Shown piece by piece: positions 1 through 4,724 of a DNA stretch of 6,630 bases (positions are counted from its first letter, which is position 1; each line of letters begins with the position of its first letter). The stretch lies in NCBI GenBank assembly GCA_029942265.1, contig JAOZTO010000142.1, forward strand, positions 1-6,630, in the 5' to 3' direction. The position numbers and the translations under genes are program-made. This DNA is from Desulfocapsa sp. Lineage in GTDB: Bacteria > Desulfobacterota > Desulfobulbia > Desulfobulbales > Desulfocapsaceae. Below the pieces are notes generated by a model. It made no database searches, was not told the DNA's origin, and was given only the letters and a program-made list of their open reading frames with translations.

Positions 1-87
1 ACTTTGAGTGACAAGATCCTATCAGAACTGGATCGTTTAAAGAGAGAAGGCGAAAAAGAAATTTTTGCTAAATTACAAAAAGGATAA
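1..87 (+). CDS. C-terminal end of an upstream gene, probably MttB-family (COG5598) methyltransferase (partial)
   Basis: Frame 1 is open from the first base and ends at TAA 85-87, giving only 28 residues of a C-terminus. The tail is charged and predicted helical (it contains SELDRLKREGEKEI). This resembles the C-terminal helix of trimethylamine/betaine methyltransferases of the MttB superfamily, which commonly end with a Leu-Asp-x-Ile/Leu helix rich in Glu and Lys. The stronger argument is context: the next gene, 78 nt downstream on the same strand, is a corrinoid protein of the type that accepts methyl groups from such enzymes, and the two are usually adjacent. No catalytic part is in the window, so the identity is an inference. 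It cannot be seen whether the gene carries an in-frame UAG (pyrrolysine) codon or is a pyrrolysine-free homologue such as a betaine methyltransferase. Confidence 0.45.
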   Translation, partial: TLSDKILSELDRLKREGEKEIFAKLQKG

Positions 88-93
88 CAGTTA

Positions 94-140
94 TTGACAA
101 GCTCGTAAAAGGTCAACTTAGAGATAGCGAGTTTTTACGA
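94..140 (+). promoter_or_regulatory. Possible promoter -35 box and inverted repeat upstream of the corrinoid gene
   Basis: The gap between the upstream stop and the corrinoid gene holds TTGACA at 94-99, an exact match to the sigma-70 -35 box, but only poor -10 candidates follow at the right distance (CTTAGA at 117-122 or TAGAGA at 119-124). An inverted repeat overlaps it: TCGTAAAA at 103-110 and TTTTACGA at 133-140, eight complementary bases with a 22-nt loop. It could be an operator, an RNA hairpin in the intercistronic leader, or chance. There is no U-tract after the right arm, so it is not an intrinsic terminator. Confidence 0.22.
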
Positions 141-165
141 CGCCATCATTGGATAGGAGAAAAAA

Positions 166-798
166 ATGACAGATTTTAATGCTATGATAAATGCTTTGGT
201 AAGCTGTGACAGGGACAAATCGATCGAGTTGGTCAATGCTGCACTGGCTGATGGTATACCTGTAGGAGACATCCTGAATCAAGGTCTTATTGCCGGAATG
301 GATATTGTAGGCGATAAAATGGAAAATGGAGACATGTTCATCCCTGAAGTCCTCATGGCTGCCAAGGCGATGGGTGAATGCGTCACTATTTTAAAACCAT
401 TGATGAGTGAAGATGAAGGTGCCAGAGGGGGTAATGTTATTATCGGAACCGTTAAAGGAGATCTTCACGACATCGGCAAAAACCTTGTGGGCATGATGAT
501 GGAAAGTGCAGGCATGACGGTTCACAATCTCGGAGTTGATATTGCACCTGAAGACTTTGTCGCCCAGATCAAGGAAAAAGATGCACAAATTGTCTGCCTT
601 TCAGCTCTTTTAACCACCACCATGCCCATGATGAAACAGACCATTGATGCCATAGTTGAAGCAGATTTAAGAGATCAGGTGAAAATCATGGTCGGTGGAG
701 CACCCGTGACACAGGCCTTTGCTGATGAAATCGGAGCTGATGGATTTGCATCGGACGCAGGGTCTGCTGCCAAACTTGGTAAAACTTTATCCGCTTAG
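166..798 (+). CDS. Methyltransferase-associated corrinoid (cobalamin-binding) protein, MttC/MtbC type
   Basis: This 210-residue cytoplasmic protein should carry the cobalt-bound methyl group between a substrate:corrinoid methyltransferase and a second methyltransferase. Residues about 1-85 form the helical cap domain (B12-binding_2), with the typical stretch around 41-68 including ENGDMFIPEVLMAA. Residues about 88-210 are the Rossmann-like B12-binding domain. The base-off/His-on motif DxHxxG is intact at D99-x-H101-x-x-G104, so H101 is the predicted lower cobalt ligand. The SALL segment (146-149) and VGGAPVT (176-182) are the other usual cobalamin-tail contacts. The start is supported by AGGAG at 155-159, 6 nt before the ATG. 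Length matches MtbC/MttC/MtmC proteins. The stop is UAG, but the protein is already full length there, so it is read as a true stop. The exact substrate class (trimethylamine, dimethylamine, betaine) cannot be told from this protein; the upstream methyltransferase would decide it. Confidence 0.93.
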   Translation: MTDFNAMINALVSCDRDKSIELVNAALADGIPVGDILNQGLIAGMDIVGDKMENGDMFIPEVLMAAKAMGECVTILKPLMSEDEGARGGNVIIGTVKGDLHDIGKNLVGMMMESAGMTVHNLGVDIAPEDFVAQIKEKDAQIVCLSALLTTTMPMMKQTIDAIVEADLRDQVKIMVGGAPVTQAFADEIGADGFASDAGSAAKLGKTLSA

Positions 799-883
799 TT
801 TCAGAATAGACATGTCACCTAGCAGGAACTTATTGATATAGTAGCTGTAGCATACCATGGGTCATTTTTAAAAGGAGCTGTGG

Positions 884-982
884 ATGCCAATTTTAACAGA
901 ATTTTCACTTCTAATGGAGGAATTCAACTATGGCCGAAAAAAACGACAACCTATCAACAAAAAGAGTGCATCCCGGTGTTAA
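884..982 (+). CDS. Candidate 32-codon upstream ORF overlapping the start of the binding-protein gene
   Basis: An ATG at 884 is preceded by a good Shine-Dalgarno sequence (AAAGGAG, 871-877, spacing 6 nt). It opens a 32-codon frame ending at TAA 980-982. It reads across the ribosome binding site (916-920) and start codon (930) of the binding-protein gene in a different frame. The peptide starts [14 protein letters not shown] and ends in a Lys/Arg-rich tail; no family is recognised. If translated it could act as a leader that opens or blocks the downstream site. The second half overlaps known coding sequence, so it may equally be a chance frame behind a purine-rich stretch. Confidence 0.2.
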   Translation: MPILTEFSLLMEEFNYGRKKRQPINKKSASRC

Positions 983-2636
983 AACAATGGAAAAAAGCCT
1001 TGCAGAAGGCAAATGTTCTAGGCGGGAGTTTTTACGAACAACAACGCTTTTAGGTATATCTGTCACCGCTGCCTATGGTCTTGCAAGTTCAATACTGGGT
1101 GAAAATATTTTACCTGCTCTGGTTTCAACGGCCTATGCTGACCCAAAAAAGGGTGGGATTTTGAAATTCGGTATGGAGGTACAGGAATTAACAGATCCTG
1201 CAACATTTCCATCGGGCAAACAGTCTGTTGTTACTCGACATATCGTTGAGTACCTTGCGGAAACAGGCCCTGATAATGTCACCAGGCCATCACTGGCAGA
1301 GAGCTGGGAAGCATCGGATGATCTGAAAACATGGGTTTTTCACCTTCGTAAAGGTGTCAAATGGTCAAATGGCGACGATTTTATTGCAGACGATGTGGTG
1401 TTCAACTTTACACGGTGGCTCGATCCGAAAACCGGTTCCTCCAACCAGGGGATGTTCGGTGCTATGCTTGAAGAGACAGGCACGAAAGATAAACAAGGCA
1501 AGCCGATCAAGCGCATGATTAAAAATGCAGTTGAAAAAATAGATGATCATACAGTAAGACTCAATTTGGCTACACCGGTTTTGTCAATTCCTGAAAACCT
1601 GTATAATTATCCTGCGGCCATAGTTCACCGCGATTTTGAAAAAGAAGGTGGGGATTTTAGTAAAAATCCGGTGGGCACTGGACCATACACGCTTTCTGAA
1701 ATTAAGGTTGGTGAACTTGCCGTGTTAAAAAAACGCAAAGCCCCCTATTGGAATGGCGAGGTTTATCTTGATGAGATCCGTTTCATTGACCTTGGCACAG
1801 ATGCCGGTGCTTATCTTGCAGCCATCGCTTCCAAACAGGTGGACGTGCTTTATAATCTTGATCTGACGACACTGGCAGCGGCCAAGAGTATTCCTAGTAT
1901 CAATGTAGTTTCAGCCCCAACCGCTCAAACTGGCGTTATCCGCATGAAAGTTACCGAAAAGCCCTTTGATGATATTCGAGTGCGCAAGGCGGTTCAGAAA
2001 TGTTGTAATGTTAAACGTATGCTAGATATCGCATACCAGGGATTAGGGACAGAAGGGGAACATCACAATGTATCGATCGTTCATCCCGAGTATTTTGAGC
2101 TGCCACCGATTAAACAAGACATTGCTGGTGCAAAGAAACTACTGACCGAAGCCGGATATCCCAACGGCATTGAACTCACCTGCACAGTTGGCAATGCTTT
2201 TGGTGTCTGGGAGCAAAATTCAGTTGCCGTATTAAAGGAAGATGCTGCTAAAGCTGGAATCAATATTAAAATGAACGTAATGCCGACTGCTAAATATTGG
2301 GATATTTGGAATAAGGCACCCTTTAGTCTTACCACTTGGAATCATCGTCCATTAGGTACAATGGTACTGGAGCTAGCTTATCGATCGGATGTACCTTGGA
2401 ACGAATCCAACTATTCTAATCCAATCTTTGATGCAGCTTTGACTGATGCGCAAGCTTCATTAAATATTGAAGAGCGCCAAGCTAAAATGAAGAAGGTTGA
2501 GAAAATCCTGCAGGATGACGCTGTTATAGTTCAACCGTTTTTCTTGTTTGTTTTCACAGCAGTTTCTGAAAACGTGGTAGGATTTGAAATGGATCCGGCT
2601 TACTTCTACCACTTCCACAATGTTTCTATGGCTTAA
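930..2636 (+). CDS. Tat-exported family-5 ABC transporter substrate-binding protein (DppA/OppA-like)
   Basis: This 568-residue periplasmic protein captures the ligand for the importer encoded downstream. The N-terminus is a twin-arginine signal: SRREFLR at 30-36, a hydrophobic stretch at about 37-60, and a likely cleavage after AYA at 68-70. There is no lipobox cysteine at the cleavage site, so it should be soluble in the periplasm. The mature part follows the SBP_bac_5 pattern: a [20 protein letters not shown] block and [17 protein letters not shown], then [10 protein letters not shown] and [10 protein letters not shown], and later a [12 protein letters not shown] region. Near the C-terminus, where many peptide-binding members have a G-D-Y-x-D-P-type segment, it has WNHRPLG (470-476) and [10 protein letters not shown] (489-498). 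The ligand may therefore not be a peptide. GGAGG at 916-920 sits 9 nt before the ATG, and an in-frame TAA at 912-914 rules out an upstream start. A later Met at residue 20 lacks a ribosome binding site. Confidence 0.92.
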   Translation: MAEKNDNLSTKRVHPGVKTMEKSLAEGKCSRREFLRTTTLLGISVTAAYGLASSILGENILPALVSTAYADPKKGGILKFGMEVQELTDPATFPSGKQSVVTRHIVEYLAETGPDNVTRPSLAESWEASDDLKTWVFHLRKGVKWSNGDDFIADDVVFNFTRWLDPKTGSSNQGMFGAMLEETGTKDKQGKPIKRMIKNAVEKIDDHTVRLNLATPVLSIPENLYNYPAAIVHRDFEKEGGDFSKNPVGTGPYTLSEIKVGELAVLKKRKAPYWNGEVYLDEIRFIDLGTDAGAYLAAIASKQVDVLYNLDLTTLAAAKSIPSINVVSAPTAQTGVIRMKVTEKPFDDIRVRKAVQKCCNVKRMLDIAYQGLGTEGEHHNVSIVHPEYFELPPIKQDIAGAKKLLTEAGYPNGIELTCTVGNAFGVWEQNSVAVLKEDAAKAGINIKMNVMPTAKYWDIWNKAPFSLTTWNHRPLGTMVLELAYRSDVPWNESNYSNPIFDAALTDAQASLNIEERQAKMKKVEKILQDDAVIVQPFFLFVFTAVSENVVGFEMDPAYFYHFHNVSMA

Positions 2637-2655
2637 TTACCAATAAACTGAAGCG

Positions 2656-2680
2656 CAGTAAGGGGGCTTCCCCCTTACTG
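2656..2680 (+). promoter_or_regulatory. Perfect 11-bp intercistronic hairpin after the binding-protein gene
   Basis: CAGTAAGGGGG at 2656-2666 is perfectly complementary to CCCCCTTACTG at 2670-2680 with a 3-nt CTT loop. It lies 19 nt after the binding-protein stop and 33 nt before the first permease start. The right arm is followed by seven A residues, not T, so it is not a plus-strand intrinsic terminator. On the minus strand no U-run follows the stem either. The position matches the intercistronic stem-loops known after binding-protein genes such as malE, where they protect the upstream message and keep binding protein in excess over permease. That role here is inference. Confidence 0.75.
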
Positions 2681-2713
2681 AAAAAAAGTGTATCCAATAA
2701 CTAAGGAGTAGAA

Positions 2714-3649
2714 ATGATCTTGTTGTTGTCGAAACGAATCGGTTTTATGATTTTCACCATGATTATCGTATCCATGATCCTTTTCCTGCTGCTTGAGACT
2801 GGTCTTACCGGAGATCCGGCCACGCGTGTGCTGGGCAATTTTGCCTCTGATGAGCAAAAAGAGTTGTGGAGGGATCAGCATGGGTATAATCAGCCGGTTG
2901 TTATACGCTATACGCAATGGCTGGGTAATTTTGCCACGGGCGAGCTTGGTACCTCCATTCGTTACAAAAGTCCGGTAAAGGATGTGCTTTTGCCTCGGTT
3001 ATGGAATACGGCCATTCTTGGATTCTGGACTTTTGCTATTATGATTCCTTTATCATTAACTCTGGGCGTCTTATCCGGAATGAAGGAGGGGTCCCTGCTG
3101 GATCGGACAATATCGGTTTTTGGCATTTTAACCACGTCCGTACCGGAATTTGCCAGTGCTGTGTTTTTTTCTGCCCTTTTTGTATTTGGTTTAAAATGGC
3201 TGCCGGGAACAAGCTCAATGTCGTCAGGGTTTGATTTTAAACAATTGATTCTTCCCACCATGGTACTAGTAGTTTATGATTTTGGCTATGTTGCCCGTAT
3301 GACAAGAGCATCCATGGCCGAAGTAATGACATCACAATATATAAGGTCAGCGGTTTTAAAAGGTCTTCCCTACAGACAGGTGATTATCAGGCATGCGTTG
3401 CGTAATGCTTTAATTGCTCCTTTCACCGTCATTATGTTACAAATCAACTGGCTTCTATCCGGCGTTATTGTTGTGGAATTTTTCTTTGCTTATAAAGGGT
3501 TTGGGGCATTGCTCTTAGAAGCTTCCCTGAACAACGACATTGCCCTTTTAGAAGCCTGTGCAATGGTAGCAGTGGTTGTGGCAGTGACTTCCCAAACCTT
3601 GGCGGATATTGGCTATACCTTTCTTAACCCCCGCATACGTTTCAGTTAA
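2714..3649 (+). CDS. ABC transporter permease, DppB/OppB type
   Basis: This 311-residue inner-membrane protein would form one half of the translocation channel. It has the DppB layout: a first membrane helix at about 9-29, then a periplasmic loop with ELWRDQHGYNQP (50-61) and the family block VIRYTQWLGNFATGELGTSI (63-82). Further helices follow at about 97-121, 133-160, 176-194, 230-257 and 276-300. The cytoplasmic EAA loop that docks on the ATPase is at about 209-236, with SAVLKG (212-217) and RHALRNALIAP (226-236). The C-terminal YTFLNPRIRF is also typical. AAGGAG at 2703-2708 precedes the ATG by 5 nt. It sits 77 nt after the binding-protein gene, separated by the strong hairpin, and is followed by an unusually long gap before its partner permease. 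Substrate specificity cannot be read from it. Confidence 0.93.
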   Translation: MILLLSKRIGFMIFTMIIVSMILFLLLETGLTGDPATRVLGNFASDEQKELWRDQHGYNQPVVIRYTQWLGNFATGELGTSIRYKSPVKDVLLPRLWNTAILGFWTFAIMIPLSLTLGVLSGMKEGSLLDRTISVFGILTTSVPEFASAVFFSALFVFGLKWLPGTSSMSSGFDFKQLILPTMVLVVYDFGYVARMTRASMAEVMTSQYIRSAVLKGLPYRQVIIRHALRNALIAPFTVIMLQINWLLSGVIVVEFFFAYKGFGALLLEASLNNDIALLEACAMVAVVVAVTSQTLADIGYTFLNPRIRFS

Positions 3650-3817
3650 GGTAATTATTCTGCTGCCCCATCTTCACACATTAGGACTCTCTCACATAGT
3701 AAACTATGCTTCGAATGTCCAAATGAACGAATAGAAGCACATCGGAACGATTACAGTTCAGTGTTATGCCAACTATCAGGTGTTGGCTGAGTAGTTACCA
3801 GTTAAGGAGATCTTTAA
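3650..3817 (+). other. Long structured gap between the two permease genes
   Basis: Permease gene pairs of this family normally abut or overlap; here 168 nt separate them. No convincing ORF is present. Short inverted repeats are visible: CATAGT 3695-3700 with ACTATG 3703-3708, TGCTTC 3707-3712 with GAAGCA 3734-3739, and GCCAAC 3768-3773 with GTTGGC 3782-3787 (8-nt loop). The last lies 16 nt upstream of the Shine-Dalgarno AAGGAG (3804-3809) of the next gene. None is followed by a T-run. No clear -35/-10 pair was found. It could be a leader for separate control of the distal genes, or a remnant of a small inserted repeat. Confidence 0.4.
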
Positions 3818-4711
3818 ATGACAACCAAATCAATTACTGAAATGCCCTCTGTGAGTTATGGTGCAACCATCTGGCGTCTCATAAAATCCTTTGGACTTCT
3901 GAGAGAAAGCTGGGTGGGCATGATTGGGGCTTTCCTGGTTTTATTCTGGGTGTTTGTTGCAATTTTTGCACCATTAATCGCACCATTTGACCCCAATGCA
4001 GCGATTCAACCCTTTGCCACGCCAGGAGTGGTTTCAGCCTCAGGGAAGACATTTTGGATGGGTACTGACCATATGGGTAGAGATATTTTGTCCCGTATTA
4101 TTTGGGGGTCTCAGACTGTACTGTTTTACGCCCCCATTGCCACTGTGTGTGCGTATGCTGTGGGAATTTCAATGGGGCTCATGGCGGGATATCGCGGTGG
4201 TCTGGTGGATGACATCCTATCCCGTATTGCAGATATTGTCTTATCATTCCCTGTATTGGTACTTTATATCATTGTTATTGCAACCATTGGTTCTTCGGGG
4301 TTCAATATTGTGATTGCCATTACTTTTGCTTCCTCTCCTGGGATCATGCGTATTGTAAGAGGACTTGTCTTAGACCTTCGCAATCGTGACTATGTGGCAT
4401 CTGCCCAAACCCGTGGTGAATCCGACTGGAGAATCATGTTGTTTGAGATTCTACCAAACGCCAGGGGGCCGCTTATCGTGGATGCCTGCCTGCGTCTCGG
4501 GTATGTCATCATTACCATAGGTGTTCTTGGCTTTTTAGGCCTTGGCCTGCCGCCACCGGATCCGGACTGGGGCGGAATGGTTAATGAAACACGTCAGATG
4601 GCTATGGTTTTCCCCCATATGACCCTGTTTCCCTGTATAGCCATATCTTCATTGATTCTAGGGTTTAATCTATTGGCAGACGGATTGCGAGAAATCTCAT
4701 TACGAGATTAA
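3818..4711 (+). CDS. ABC transporter permease, DppC/OppC type
   Basis: This 297-residue inner-membrane protein is the second half of the channel, partner of the DppB-like permease upstream. After a cytoplasmic N-terminus come a membrane helix at about 33-56 with the family-typical IFAPLIAPFDPN, and the hallmark FWMGTDHMGRDILSRIIWG (79-97). Helices then lie at about 101-124, 138-158, 161-180, 222-243 and 268-288. The EAA loop is at about 191-221, with DYVASAQTRG (191-200) and ILPNARGPLI (211-220). The block GLGLPPPDPDWGGMV (241-255) is a classic DppC signature, and the C-terminal LADGLREISLRD matches the usual LGDGLRDxLD ending. AAGGAG at 3804-3809 precedes the ATG by 8 nt. The fused ATPase gene starts 13 nt after its stop, so these two are surely cotranscribed. 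Confidence 0.94.
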   Translation: MTTKSITEMPSVSYGATIWRLIKSFGLLRESWVGMIGAFLVLFWVFVAIFAPLIAPFDPNAAIQPFATPGVVSASGKTFWMGTDHMGRDILSRIIWGSQTVLFYAPIATVCAYAVGISMGLMAGYRGGLVDDILSRIADIVLSFPVLVLYIIVIATIGSSGFNIVIAITFASSPGIMRIVRGLVLDLRNRDYVASAQTRGESDWRIMLFEILPNARGPLIVDACLRLGYVIITIGVLGFLGLGLPPPDPDWGGMVNETRQMAMVFPHMTLFPCIAISSLILGFNLLADGLREISLRD

Positions 4712-4724
4712 AAGGTAATAAATC

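Noticed and set aside
391..588. Minus-strand open frame opposite the corrinoid gene
   Set aside because: It lies wholly inside a well-supported gene, has no recognisable motif, and the plus-strand frame has clear family motifs. The same holds for minus-strand frames opposite the transporter genes (for example 1365-1550, 2081-2335, 2962-3261, 5370-5651, 6135-6508).
833..856. Promoter TTGATA / TACCAT before the binding-protein gene
   Set aside because: Both hexamers are weak and the spacing is too short for a sigma-70 promoter.
799..929. Cobalamin riboswitch or other known riboswitch upstream of the transporter
   Set aside because: The gap is only 131 nt and no B12-box-like conserved block or large paired structure was seen by eye.
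2656..2687. Intrinsic terminator after the binding-protein gene
   Set aside because: The stem is perfect but is followed by A7 rather than T on the plus strand, and no U-run follows it on the minus strand.
3987..4313. 108-codon plus-strand frame inside permease 2
   Set aside because: It is a frame-shifted reading of the permease, Trp/Cys-rich with no motif. The permease frame contains all DppC hallmarks.
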